Source: an uncultured Eubacterium sp.
GTDB lineage: Bacteria; Bacillota; Clostridia; Lachnospirales; Lachnospiraceae
Length of the DNA: 30,086 nucleotides
Direction of reading: 5' to 3'
Assembly: GCA_958446835.1 (NCBI GenBank)
Contig: CAUCXT010000032.1
Coordinates: 1 to 30,086 of the forward strand
Made by a program: the position numbers and the translations under genes. Position 1 is the first letter of the stretch; the number at the start of each line of letters is the position of its first letter. A model generated the notes under the pieces. The model ran no database searches and was not told where the DNA came from. It saw only the letters and a list, made by a program, of their open reading frames with translations. Of this stretch, positions 21,852 through 30,086 are shown piece after piece.

Positions 21852-24524
21852 CTACAATGCAAGAATATATTTAAAATATAGCTTTCCAAATATATTTTTC
21901 GAGGCATATATTTCCTTTCTCAGCTCTGAAACATAAGCCATCACATACATGGTGTCATCCTCAGCCGGAAAAGTTCCAGAAAACATTGCTTTTTCAACTA
22001 TCATTGCTGCCTTTTGTGAATCCATATTCTTTACAGGTGCATTATTTATCAAATCAGAAAAATCCATATCCGGATCCATCCTGATATTTGCAGCCTTTAA
22101 CAGTTTTTCATAGTATGACATTATTTTTGCTATGCGCTCACCTGTATACAGACCACATGCATTATTATATAACCTGACTCTCTTTTGTTCCATATATTTT
22201 TGCCTGATTACCAAAAATAATACAATTATAAACGGAATTGCAATCACCTTCAGCGCAGTGAGCAATATATGTAATACAGGCTTTATCACACCGTAGACTT
22301 TTCCTGCTGCGGCAGCAAAATCAAAATGTGCTGTAGTTTCTTCATCCGCCGCTGCTGCCTCACCTATGTCCTCAGCCGTTCCCATGCCATTGCTCCCACC
22401 TGTGGCCTCAGCATCACCCGGTAATCTGTTGTCCACAGATATATAGCCTTCGGATTCCGTGTTTCGACTATCCTCCGATGTTCCACCGATTGTATCATCC
22501 GTTGTGTCCTCGGCTGTCTCCTCCAAAGAATCCTGTGTGCTCTCGTCAACCAGCATTCCGTCCGTCTCCGTCTCACTATCATCCATAGGCTGATTTACAG
22601 AAGAATCTGTTGAAGAGTTATCATACCAGTCCTGACTATCCATGTACCCTGCACCATACCCCGGTGTAGGGTCAACAGTCATCCATCCTATGCCGTCAAT
22701 ATATACCTCAACCCATGCATGCGCATATCTGTCCGTGACCTCTATATCATAGTACTGCCACATCTCAGTTTCCAAGTCCCCGCCTTCATAAAGCTTAGCC
22801 TGCCTCCTGTAATCTGCCTGCTGTGTATACAGGCTCTCTGGCACAACAAAGCCCTCTACATACCGCGCCGGTATGCCTGTACATCTGAATATCATCACGG
22901 CGGCTGAGGCAAAATGTGCACAAAGACCTCTCTTCTTTTCAAACAGAAAATATCCCACATAATCCTTTGTAGACGGTGTAACTCCCGGTGATAATGTGTA
23001 GTCATATTCCCTGTTAAAGAAAGCGATTGTATCAAGAATAAACTGTGCTTTCCCATCCGGCTGTGAAATATCGTACTCACCCTGCATTATATCTGAAATC
23101 AGCTCATTCTTTATCCGGTCTGCACAGGAGGTGTTGGTATCAAGATAATTTTCGTACACGAATCTGCGGTATCTGCCTGCACTGCTCTTCTCATCCGGAA
23201 TATGCTCTGCACCGCTTTTAACAAGACTATACAGCGATGAAAAATTTCTCCATTCAAACAGGCTGTACCTGTGATACACATTCTGCGCACCCATAGTATC
23301 AGTCTCAAGCGTTATATTCATATCCGTCTTTGCGATTTTGCCGATGGATGTATCGTCCACAGCCACAGCCGACATAGGAATATAGCTGCTGCCCCGGCTC
23401 TGATACTGCATAACTGCGATGTCAAATGCCGCACTCTTAATCTTATCCGACTTATCCTTAACAAGAGCTGTTACAGCATTATATTCCATGAGTAACGGCG
23501 TATTCTCCTGCGCATACAGCTCATCAAACATATCCGAATATTCCCTGTAAACCGACGAATCCAGCTCCTTCCATCGTCTTTTCGTATACTGTGCAGCCTG
23601 AAAGGTCTTAAGATACAGCGTACCACCGTTTTTCGGTGCACGTACATACAGAACCGGAACATCACTGTAGGTTACGCTGCCTGTCCTGCCTATCTCGCCC
23701 CTCGCAAAATCAGGACTATTATTATTGCTATTATTATTTCCTATCCCTTTTTGTTCTATTATGTTCTGTATATCCTTGACTGAAAATACAATTTTTCCTG
23801 CAAGCTTATCATAAAAATCTGGAGCTTCAAATTTGTCCTCCGGGACAATTTTTACCGCACCGAACATAATACATATTGATGGAAGAATCACCCACAGCAT
23901 TGCAAGTATACCCGACTTTCGCGCACGCAGTTCATTCTTTTCCCTCGGGAGATTTCCATGCACTGTGACACATACAATGAAGCAGAGTACTGATACAAGT
24001 GTGGGTACAGATGGTGCCTCCTCAACGGAAGCCGGTATAAAATAGCTAAGCATCGACACAATGCCGGTCAAAAGCACTCCCCTTCTTCTTAGCAGCACAG
24101 ACATATACCAGCAGCCTGTAAGGGCACACAGAAGCATCACGGTCAACTCCTGATCCGCCTTTTTCAGCATGCCATCGGTAAGCAATATATAATAAATTTC
24201 ACTTTTATAGTAATAGTTTATGGAATCAATAGCATAATTAAATATATAGGCGAATCCGCCGGCTATAACATCAAATCTGAATGCCACCAATGCTGTAAGG
24301 GCTGCGAATATAAGAAGCCTTCCTATAAAGCCCGCCCTTCCCATAAGCTTTATGCCCACGCACACGAACGCTCCGCTGACTGCAGAAAGAACTGCAATCC
24401 ACCACACCAGAGGCTTAGTCGCATAAATCTGTGTAAAATTCCATACTGTCACCATTGTGCCCAGTACGGCAACAGCCATGAGAAACAGAACCGAACCCAC
24501 TCTCTCGAACAGACGCTTTACCAA
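21852..24524 (-). CDS. Membrane transglutaminase-like protein (TgpA type)
   Basis: This 890-residue integral membrane protein has about six to seven helices in the first 215 residues, then a large outside region with a transglutaminase/protease-like core. The predicted triad is Cys535 (RGLCAHFASAAVMIFRCTG), His602 (YAHAWVEVYIDGIGW) and Asp618 (MTVDPTPGYG). An acidic, Thr-rich linker follows at about 640-730. One more membrane helix lies at about 750-775 (KVIAIPFIIVLFLVI), and the cytoplasmic C-terminal domain resembles DUF4129 (MSYYEKLLKAANIRMDPDMD). The start is TTG at 24522-24524, supported by AGGAGG 9 bases upstream, and overlaps the DUF58 stop. TgpA-like, DUF58 and MoxR proteins commonly occur together. 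The substrate is unknown; crosslinking or cleaving a wall-exposed protein is likely. Confidence 0.92.
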   Translation of the reverse strand: MVKRLFERVGSVLFLMAVAVLGTMVTVWNFTQIYATKPLVWWIAVLSAVSGAFVCVGIKLMGRAGFIGRLLIFAALTALVAFRFDVIAGGFAYIFNYAIDSINYYYKSEIYYILLTDGMLKKADQELTVMLLCALTGCWYMSVLLRRRGVLLTGIVSMLSYFIPASVEEAPSVPTLVSVLCFIVCVTVHGNLPREKNELRARKSGILAMLWVILPSICIMFGAVKIVPEDKFEAPDFYDKLAGKIVFSVKDIQNIIEQKGIGNNNSNNNSPDFARGEIGRTGSVTYSDVPVLYVRAPKNGGTLYLKTFQAAQYTKRRWKELDSSVYREYSDMFDELYAQENTPLLMEYNAVTALVKDKSDKIKSAAFDIAVMQYQSRGSSYIPMSAVAVDDTSIGKIAKTDMNITLETDTMGAQNVYHRYSLFEWRNFSSLYSLVKSGAEHIPDEKSSAGRYRRFVYENYLDTNTSCADRIKNELISDIMQGEYDISQPDGKAQFILDTIAFFNREYDYTLSPGVTPSTKDYVGYFLFEKKRGLCAHFASAAVMIFRCTGIPARYVEGFVVPESLYTQQADYRRQAKLYEGGDLETEMWQYYDIEVTDRYAHAWVEVYIDGIGWMTVDPTPGYGAGYMDSQDWYDNSSTDSSVNQPMDDSETETDGMLVDESTQDSLEETAEDTTDDTIGGTSEDSRNTESEGYISVDNRLPGDAEATGGSNGMGTAEDIGEAAAADEETTAHFDFAAAAGKVYGVIKPVLHILLTALKVIAIPFIIVLFLVIRQKYMEQKRVRLYNNACGLYTGERIAKIMSYYEKLLKAANIRMDPDMDFSDLINNAPVKNMDSQKAAMIVEKAMFSGTFPAEDDTMYVMAYVSELRKEIYASKNIFGKLYFKYILAL

Positions 24525-25600
24525 TCCCCTTCACCTCCTGTCGAAATATAGACCACCTCAACATCGGGCTTGTCCATTCTGCTTTGCTCTATATCCGGAA
24601 GATATAGTACTATATTGTTAGCTTTTCCGCGTAATTGCAGGCAGCTTCTATATAGCTTTTCCGTAAAGGAAACGGCAAACACAAATGCCCCTGACGGAAT
24701 ATCATTCAATCCCTGTTCGTCTGCCTCATTTTCCTCATACACACGTTCAAAGAAATTATCAATATCCTCCTTTGAGGTTATTTCAACAGGAGCTGCTGCA
24801 GTTCCTTTTAAAATATATCCGGTTGCCTTTTTATCAGTCTTAAGGCGCAGATAGATAACATTATACATAAACTCAAGCATGGAGTCCCTGACATCAGGCT
24901 GTGCGCTTTCATCGTCAATGAACACGAATCCATCATCACTGCCCTCCTCGGCTGCATACTCCTTCACCATAAGCTTAGACATTCTGCTGCTTAGCTTGTG
25001 ATGAATATTCTTCATGCTGTCCCCCGGAGCATATTCTCTTATTCCGCTGACTTCGCTTCCCTTTAATGCTATTCTGCTGCTCTCATTATCCACACACAGC
25101 ATTCCCTCTATATATTCCTCAGTATTAACGTCAAATAAGCGCGGCAAAGCTACTATCTTTACCACGCCCGGATTTTTTATTTTCATGTCGAATACGCGAA
25201 AAAAATCATACAGAGTTATTCTCTGTATATTTTCAAAATAACATCCACAATGCTGCCTTCTGTCCTTTCTGGTCACAATGGCTGTATTAGCGGCTCCCAC
25301 AGTAAAAGACTGTGTTTTTTTCTGACTTTCATATTTCATGTCAACACGGGTAAGCGGAAATGGCATGACATTTTTTATGTCATATCTGATTTCATGCTCC
25401 CCCGCCCTTGTGACATATATTGTTTTCTGTCTGAATCCGTATCTGAGCTTGAAACGGCTTAACATAAGCATAATAAATGAAAGAAGAGAAGCGGACACCA
25501 CAAATACCAGCATAATAAATCCATCATAGGTTCTATACAGAACATTGTAGGTAATTACTGCGTATAGCAGAACAAAATACATTATTCTCCTGAAAATCAT
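24518..25600 (-). CDS. DUF58 domain protein, membrane-anchored
   Basis: This 360-residue protein has two N-terminal membrane segments at about 5-20 and 28-48. A strand-rich region follows, then the DUF58 signature at 183-215: EVSGIREYAPGDSMKNIHHK, with LSSRMSKLMVKEY after it. The C-terminal part resembles a degenerate von Willebrand A fold (DDGFVFIDDESAQPD). It is the usual partner of MoxR ATPases. GGGGGAAG lies 5 bases before the first ATG; an ATG at codon 7 with AGGAG just upstream is an alternative. It starts 19 bases after the MoxR gene and overlaps the transglutaminase gene by 7 bases, which makes coupled translation likely. Its activity is not established in this family. Confidence 0.9.
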   Translation of the reverse strand: MIFRRIMYFVLLYAVITYNVLYRTYDGFIMLVFVVSASLLSFIMLMLSRFKLRYGFRQKTIYVTRAGEHEIRYDIKNVMPFPLTRVDMKYESQKKTQSFTVGAANTAIVTRKDRRQHCGCYFENIQRITLYDFFRVFDMKIKNPGVVKIVALPRLFDVNTEEYIEGMLCVDNESSRIALKGSEVSGIREYAPGDSMKNIHHKLSSRMSKLMVKEYAAEEGSDDGFVFIDDESAQPDVRDSMLEFMYNVIYLRLKTDKKATGYILKGTAAAPVEITSKEDIDNFFERVYEENEADEQGLNDIPSGAFVFAVSFTEKLYRSCLQLRGKANNIVLYLPDIEQSRMDKPDVEVVYISTGGEGDW

Positions 25601-25619
25601 TTATACTTCCCCCCTGTTC

Positions 25620-26564
25620 TCAGGCTTTCCCCTTTTTAAGCCTCGGTACTGCTGTTGTTTCTAATATATTGGCGGCAAGCTGTCTGTCCGTAAGTCTCTC
25701 CATTCTCGCCCTGGAGCTTAAAACCAGTCTGTGAGATACTACATCCGGAAAAACGAACTTCACATCAGCCGGTACGCAGTAATCCCTGTCCTCATACAGT
25801 GCATGTGCCTTAGCCATCGCCGCAACAGCAAGGGTACCTCGCGGACTTACCCCAAGCTCAATGTACTCATTCTCCCTCGTAGCCCCTATAAGTCTTACTA
25901 TATAATCATATATTGCATCATGGATATATACATTCTCAGACTGTGATTGCAGTGATAATATCTGTTCCTCATCCGTCACCTTCTCAATCAGTCTTAGCGG
26001 GTCAGACACTGCCCTTGCTTTAAGAATATTGATTTCCTGCTCTCTGTCCGGATATCCCATCGACAGTCTTATCATGAATCTGTCCAGCTGTGATTCCGGA
26101 AGCTGCATGGTACCAATCGAACCTACAGGGTTCTGCGTGGCAATCACCGTGAACGGTCTTGGCAGATTCCGTGTACTTCCGTCGACGGAAACTCTTTTCT
26201 CCTCCATTACTTCTAAGAGTGCGGACTGTGTCTTGCTGGACGTTCTGTTTATCTCATCCGCAAGCAGAAGATTACACATTGCGGCACCTTCCCTGTACTC
26301 AAATTCCTGGGTCTTAGGATTGTATGCCGAAAAACCTACTATATCCGAAGGCATGACATCAGGTGTGAACTGTATTCTGTTACATCTGTATCCCATCGCC
26401 TTGGCAAACCCCATCGCCATGGTGGTCTTTCCCACACCAGGTATATCGTCTATAAGTATATGGCCACCAGCAGTGATGGCAAGCATGACCTTAAGCACCG
26501 CATCATCCTTGCCTGTAACTACCTTTTTTACTTCGTTAAGTATCGCTTCCATTGTCCCCTGCAT
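25620..26564 (-). CDS. MoxR-family AAA+ ATPase
   Basis: This 314-residue cytoplasmic ATPase has Walker A at 43-47 (DDIPGVGKTTMA), Walker B at 100-106 (LLLADEINRTSSKTQSALLE) and sensor 1 with the MoxR signature ATQNPVGSIGTMQLPESQLD followed by RFM. The C-terminal lid (about 225-300) includes GVSPRGTLAVAAMAKAHAL, also typical. MoxR ATPases act as chaperones that mature or load partner complexes, usually together with DUF58/VWA proteins. Here the next two genes encode exactly such partners. The ribosome binding site AAAGGGAG is 9 bases from the ATG. It follows the single-pass membrane protein gene by 22 bases. Confidence 0.95.
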   Translation of the reverse strand: MQGTMEAILNEVKKVVTGKDDAVLKVMLAITAGGHILIDDIPGVGKTTMAMGFAKAMGYRCNRIQFTPDVMPSDIVGFSAYNPKTQEFEYREGAAMCNLLLADEINRTSSKTQSALLEVMEEKRVSVDGSTRNLPRPFTVIATQNPVGSIGTMQLPESQLDRFMIRLSMGYPDREQEINILKARAVSDPLRLIEKVTDEEQILSLQSQSENVYIHDAIYDYIVRLIGATRENEYIELGVSPRGTLAVAAMAKAHALYEDRDYCVPADVKFVFPDVVSHRLVLSSRARMERLTDRQLAANILETTAVPRLKKGKA

Positions 26565-26586
26565 GATTATCTTCTCCCTTTATGAT

Positions 26587-27702
26587 TTATTCCGTCACCG
26601 ACTGCATATCAACCACAAGCCAGTTTCCGTCAAGCTTTGCGTAATAATATCTTGAATTGACGATATCCTGCCTTGCCTCTCCGTTAAGCTTCAAAATCAT
26701 GTTTTTCTTAAAATATACCTCAACCGAGAACAGCTCCGGTGTGTACACAATGTAATTCGACACTGTCTCATCGGTAAATACCGGTGTCTCATGCGCACTG
26801 TACATCCACATATCATTTCTTCTGTAATTCTCCGCCAGCTCAAGATAGTATGAATCTGCCGGGAACATATACGAAATCGGTGCTACACTGTTACTGCAGC
26901 CATCTATATCCTTTGAGAAGAAATTAGAATAATTCTTCGCATTCTGAAGAACGGTCGCAGACAATTCCGGGGCTATCGGCGAGGTCGTGAAGGTATCTAT
27001 TGTGATATTTCCATTCTCATCCGGTGTATACATAACCATATCCCCCTGATTATTATACACTGTGACATCCGGCTCGTTTAAAAGTCCGTCAACTCTATAC
27101 TCCACAAGCTGCGGAACACTTACATACTCTGCCGCATATTTAAGTGCAGCTATCTCAGTTACATTTCCAGTCTGCTCTCTGGAATCAAGCTTTACACCAT
27201 TTACAAAAACATTGTATGTATCCGGTGCTGTTATGGTAAAACCTATGCTGCCCTTCTCGTACACAGCTTCTATGCTGTCTATATCCCACTCCTGCCTGGT
27301 GAGTATGAACATAAGCGGCTCTGAGGAAGTCTCCTTCAGGGTTATCTTCGCAACAAGCTGCCCACCGGCATACACATTGTATACCGGGTGCTTTGCGTCA
27401 TAGCTCGTCTGCAGCTTCTCATAGGTGATAGCCTTCCCTGATATGCTGTCTGCAAACTGTGACTGGTATATTCCGCTCTCCTCAAATCTGCTGGTGCTCT
27501 GTTCAAAATCAATTTTGTTTATAATGCTTCCGTCCCGGAACTGTGCCAGATATTTCTCCACTGTATACTCAGGCTGTGAATTTTCGTACTCCACAAGGCT
27601 TTTTTTCACATTGTTTATGACCACGCCCCAGAAAACAACCATAAGCGCAGTGAATACGGCAAAGCACACCCAGAATACAGGAAATTTTTTCTTTTCCGCC
27701 AT
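26587..27702 (-). CDS. Single-pass extracytoplasmic protein, unknown function
   Basis: This 371-residue protein has a short basic N-terminus (MAEKKKF), one membrane helix at about 8-30 and the rest outside. The outside part is strand-rich. It contains an Ig-like or TcaA-like segment (TITAPDTYNVFVNGVKLDSR) and ends in an NTF2-like fold, SVEVYFKKNMILKLNGE, then SRYYYAKLDGNWLVVDMQ. The arrangement recalls TcaA-type wall-associated proteins of Firmicutes, but sequence identity cannot be judged here. GAGAGGAG lies upstream of the ATG, and the gene begins 2 bases after the phosphodiester glycosidase stop. Conserved position before MoxR suggests it is a substrate, sensor or scaffold of the same envelope system. 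Confidence 0.8.
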   Translation of the reverse strand: MAEKKKFPVFWVCFAVFTALMVVFWGVVINNVKKSLVEYENSQPEYTVEKYLAQFRDGSIINKIDFEQSTSRFEESGIYQSQFADSISGKAITYEKLQTSYDAKHPVYNVYAGGQLVAKITLKETSSEPLMFILTRQEWDIDSIEAVYEKGSIGFTITAPDTYNVFVNGVKLDSREQTGNVTEIAALKYAAEYVSVPQLVEYRVDGLLNEPDVTVYNNQGDMVMYTPDENGNITIDTFTTSPIAPELSATVLQNAKNYSNFFSKDIDGCSNSVAPISYMFPADSYYLELAENYRRNDMWMYSAHETPVFTDETVSNYIVYTPELFSVEVYFKKNMILKLNGEARQDIVNSRYYYAKLDGNWLVVDMQSVTE

Positions 27703-27704
27703 GT

Positions 27705-28943
27705 CTACTCTCCTCTCTTTTCAACAACAAATGCTGTCGGAAGACGCCATGAAGATGTAGAATAATACAGTGTAACACTGGTCATCTCATAGGTTCCATT
27801 ATAGTACATTGCAGATGAACTTCCACCATCAAGATTAGCGGCATTGACAGCACCATACTCCTGCATGATTGAGATAAGGTCCTGTGCCGTTGCGCCAAGA
27901 TGTCCTGCTGCCCCTCTTCCGTCTGTCACAAGCATAAGAACCGCCCCGTCCGCACGCTGTCCTATAACGGTACGTGGGTTGGCACCGCTTCCGCTTCCTG
28001 AAATCTCTCTCGATGTTCCATTTATGATAAGCTTGGTAAAATGATTGTTGTCACCATCATCTATATCCTTGAAGCTTACCGCATCCCTTATCTGATTATC
28101 GGCCACGAACTTCTCTGCCTGCTCCGCGCTCATATTCCCGATGTCCGCTATCATAAGAATATTGTTCTTTGTGAAGCCGACCATCACATCTCCCGACTGG
28201 GGTGCGTTGTACTGGATAACTCCGTCACATACCACAAGCCCCTTAGGGATACCGCCCCAGTTGCCCTCAGAATAGTATTCACCGCCGTTTATACCTGCGG
28301 CGTAGTCTCCCCTTTGTACAAGCTGCTCAAGAGTTTCGCCATACTTGCTCTTATTAAAATCAGACCAAGGATAGATTGTCGACAGCTTCACCCTCGATGG
28401 GTCATTGATTATAAGCATCTTCGCAAAAAATGAACGTCCGGATATCTCCACAAGCTCTATACCATCAATATCAAACTCTTGATTCCCGTTATTCTCGTCA
28501 ACCGTCGGTATCTCAATCAGATCCGGATTGACGTCCTCCTCAGTCTTACCCATGCCATTCCTGTCTGTTATGGCCAGAATCTCATCCTCACTGAAATACC
28601 ATGAAGCAAGGAATTTCATCTGGCCTGTCTCAAGAATCGTTGACACAAAAAGGTCTCTTGCCGCCTTGGAAGGACCATGGCATATTGTCCACAGGGTAAA
28701 ATATGCCCCCGCAAATGTGACTGCCGCAAATGTCAATATACAAAGACATACCCTGAGGAAGATTTTCAGAGGCTTATTTTCCTTCTTTGTGTTTTTCTTC
28801 ATGTTATTTCTGCGTACCTTTTTATCAGCTTTATTATCTGCAGCTGCATTATTTTTATTTATCACAGGCTTCTTTTTAGCACTGCTTTTACGGCTGTATT
28901 TATCGTCCATATTGACGTCTAACAGTTCGATATCGTCTTTCAT
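27705..28943 (-). CDS. Membrane-anchored phosphodiester glycosidase (NAGPA-like)
   Basis: The 412 residues start with a 58-residue basic, Asn/Lys-rich cytoplasmic tail, then one membrane helix at about 60-87. The catalytic domain outside is of the NAGPA / phosphodiester glycosidase family. Family motifs are AAGINGGEYYSEGNWGGIPK (216-234), NPRTVIGQRADG (322-333), TDGRG (340-344) and ANLDGGSSSAMYYNG (369-383). Known members remove sugar-1-phosphodiester caps from glycans; bacterial members are thought to act on surface polymers. Here it is a likely trimming enzyme for wall polysaccharide or teichoic-acid-like material. The ATG overlaps the stop of the glycosyltransferase gene (ATGA), and AAGGAGG is 4 bases upstream. 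Confidence 0.92.
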   Translation of the reverse strand: MKDDIELLDVNMDDKYSRKSSAKKKPVINKNNAAADNKADKKVRRNNMKKNTKKENKPLKIFLRVCLCILTFAAVTFAGAYFTLWTICHGPSKAARDLFVSTILETGQMKFLASWYFSEDEILAITDRNGMGKTEEDVNPDLIEIPTVDENNGNQEFDIDGIELVEISGRSFFAKMLIINDPSRVKLSTIYPWSDFNKSKYGETLEQLVQRGDYAAGINGGEYYSEGNWGGIPKGLVVCDGVIQYNAPQSGDVMVGFTKNNILMIADIGNMSAEQAEKFVADNQIRDAVSFKDIDDGDNNHFTKLIINGTSREISGSGSGANPRTVIGQRADGAVLMLVTDGRGAAGHLGATAQDLISIMQEYGAVNAANLDGGSSSAMYYNGTYEMTSVTLYYSTSSWRLPTAFVVEKRGE

Positions 28944-30016
28944 TTATCCTCCTTAAATACCCATCTGTGCTGTATCTGAAAGCTTATGACAAACAGCACC
29001 ACATCGACAACCAGCTTTAAGACAACCTCAAGAAATGAGCCTGCCCTGCACAGTGAGCTGAGCAGATATACAAGTCCATAGGAAGCTGCGGTCTGGAAAA
29101 CACATAATGTATAATAGCGCACCAGTGAACGTCCTACGGAGGCATTTGATTTGAATACAGCTTTTTTGTTCATCGTGTAATTGCACATTGATGAAACAGC
29201 TCTCGCCGATACGGTAGCTATCAGAAGTCTAAGTCCTCGTTCCAGCTTTTCTCCAATCAGAAAGACCAGAAGGGCGTATATACCATAGTCGATAATAAAC
29301 GCTGTCCCTGAGCTTAACATGAATTTAAATATAATCTTATATATCTTAAGCGAATCCTTAATCGGATGGAAATGCGTTGAGGCATTGTCCTCAAGATAGA
29401 CTGTCTCTATCCTGACCTCCTCCATGCCGATATGATTTCTCTTTATGGCAAAGAGCATCTGCGTCTCATACTCGAAGCGTTCGCCCTCAACCTCACACAT
29501 AAGCGGAAGATATTTGTATGGAATCGCACGCAGTCCTGTCTGCGTATCCGTTATTTTTATTCCGCAGAAAATTCTGAATACAAGACTTGTGCTCACATTT
29601 CCCACCCTGCTCTTCCACGGCACATTATCCTGTGAAAAATCACGGCAGCCGAGTATGACCTTATCCTTACACTCAAGCATTTTGCACGCACACGCTTTTA
29701 TGTCCCTGACAGTGTGCTGATTGTCTCCATCAACCGTGATTACACCTGCCGAATCCTTTCTTTTATTAACAACATAAGAGAAGGCCGTTTTAAGCGCCCT
29801 TCCCTTTCCCTTGTTGACCTCGTGTATCAGCAGTGTAACCTCCTTGTGCAGACCAGCCTGACGGAAAGGCTCAAGATGAGCCTCATCGCTTCCGTCATTT
29901 ACAAGTACAATGTCCTTAAAGCCTGCCTCTAGCAGTCCATCCACCACTTTATTAAGCTTATCGTCCGGATTAAGTGACGGGAGTACTATTGTCACCTTAC
30001 TAAAATCATTATTCAT
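28940..30016 (-). CDS. GT2 glycosyltransferase fused to a GtrA-like membrane domain
   Basis: This 358-residue two-domain protein has residues 6-225 as a family 2 glycosyltransferase of the dolichyl/undecaprenyl-phosphate-sugar synthase type. It shows IVLPSLNPDD, VNDGSD (39-44), the metal-binding VDGDNQ (95-100) and the TDTQTGLRAIP motif. Residues 228-355 form a GtrA-like domain with four membrane helices (GTAFIIDYGIYALLVFLIG, the last ending FQIQHRWVFKE). Such fusions make a lipid-linked sugar and are thought to help flip it, donating sugars to surface polymers. The substrate is unknown. AAGGTG serves as ribosome binding site. It overlaps the upstream gene by 8 bases and the phosphodiester glycosidase gene by 4. 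Confidence 0.93.
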   Translation of the reverse strand: MNNDFSKVTIVLPSLNPDDKLNKVVDGLLEAGFKDIVLVNDGSDEAHLEPFRQAGLHKEVTLLIHEVNKGKGRALKTAFSYVVNKRKDSAGVITVDGDNQHTVRDIKACACKMLECKDKVILGCRDFSQDNVPWKSRVGNVSTSLVFRIFCGIKITDTQTGLRAIPYKYLPLMCEVEGERFEYETQMLFAIKRNHIGMEEVRIETVYLEDNASTHFHPIKDSLKIYKIIFKFMLSSGTAFIIDYGIYALLVFLIGEKLERGLRLLIATVSARAVSSMCNYTMNKKAVFKSNASVGRSLVRYYTLCVFQTAASYGLVYLLSSLCRAGSFLEVVLKLVVDVVLFVISFQIQHRWVFKEDK

Positions 30017-30086
30017 ACACCTTATGCCCTATCCTTTTTATGGTACGCACTGTCACACTATCCTCTAAGATGTGAAAGACGCTCCT
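30009..30086 (-). CDS. C-terminal fragment of an upstream gene
   Basis: On the minus strand the frame is open from the window edge to a TAA at 30009-30011 and encodes RSVFHILEDSVTVRTIKRIG and then HKVYE. It is the only open frame there, and its stop overlaps the ATG of the glycosyltransferase (ATGAATAA), typical of coupled genes. With 25 residues the family cannot be named. It shows the envelope cluster continues beyond the window. Confidence 0.5.
   Translation of the reverse strand, partial: RSVFHILEDSVTVRTIKRIGHKVYE

Overview
This window looks like a chromosome segment of a Lachnospiraceae-type Firmicute (Clostridia). The evidence is gene content and style: AddA/AddB rather than RecBCD, a CspA/CspB-like subtilase, a glutamine-dependent NadE, strong AGGAGG-type ribosome binding sites, moderate-to-low GC, and low-complexity Asn/Thr-rich surface proteins. 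The genus cannot be fixed from the sequence alone. Almost everything after 2 kb is on the minus strand.

Region 1 (1-2050) is visibly more AT-rich. It holds the start of a response regulator, an orphan membrane-anchored protein with two CxxC pairs, a small XRE regulator with two matching GGACT-N6-AGTCC operators in the divergent promoter, and a small membrane protein. It ends beside a gene-less stretch at the 3' end of a subtilase that stops only 18 residues after its catalytic serine. I read this as an acquired segment abutting, and probably truncating, the subtilase gene. Region 2 (2.05-5.3 kb) has that subtilase, a 40-residue membrane peptide gene, an 18-codon micro-ORF, and an XRE-TPR regulator of RRNPP architecture. 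This is a candidate cryptic peptide-signalling locus. Part of the 40-residue gene's leader resembles a decayed piece of 16S rRNA.

Region 3 (5.4-12.4 kb) is addB-addA, encoding the recombinational repair helicase-nuclease. A 295-base imperfect palindrome follows, then a divergent gene for a membrane-anchored protein that may be FMN-binding-like. Region 4 (13.4-18.3 kb) has nadE with a switch-like leader, an Asn-rich lipoprotein, the dapA-dapB lysine/diaminopimelate operon, and an isolated 68-codon gene with its own promoter and terminator.

Region 5 (18.4-30.1 kb) is one long minus-strand cell-envelope cluster. In transcription order it carries an unknown C-terminus, a GT2-GtrA fusion, a membrane phosphodiester glycosidase, a single-pass extracytoplasmic protein, the MoxR / DUF58 / transglutaminase triad, and two tandem cell-wall amidases. 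Each amidase has an N-terminal export signal and a C-terminal membrane anchor behind a Thr/Glu-rich stalk. Tight spacing (overlaps or gaps up to 22 bases, apart from one 141-base gap with hairpins) suggests co-expression. The most interesting items are the peptide-regulator locus, the long palindrome, the nadE leader, and the tail-anchored amidase/MoxR cluster.
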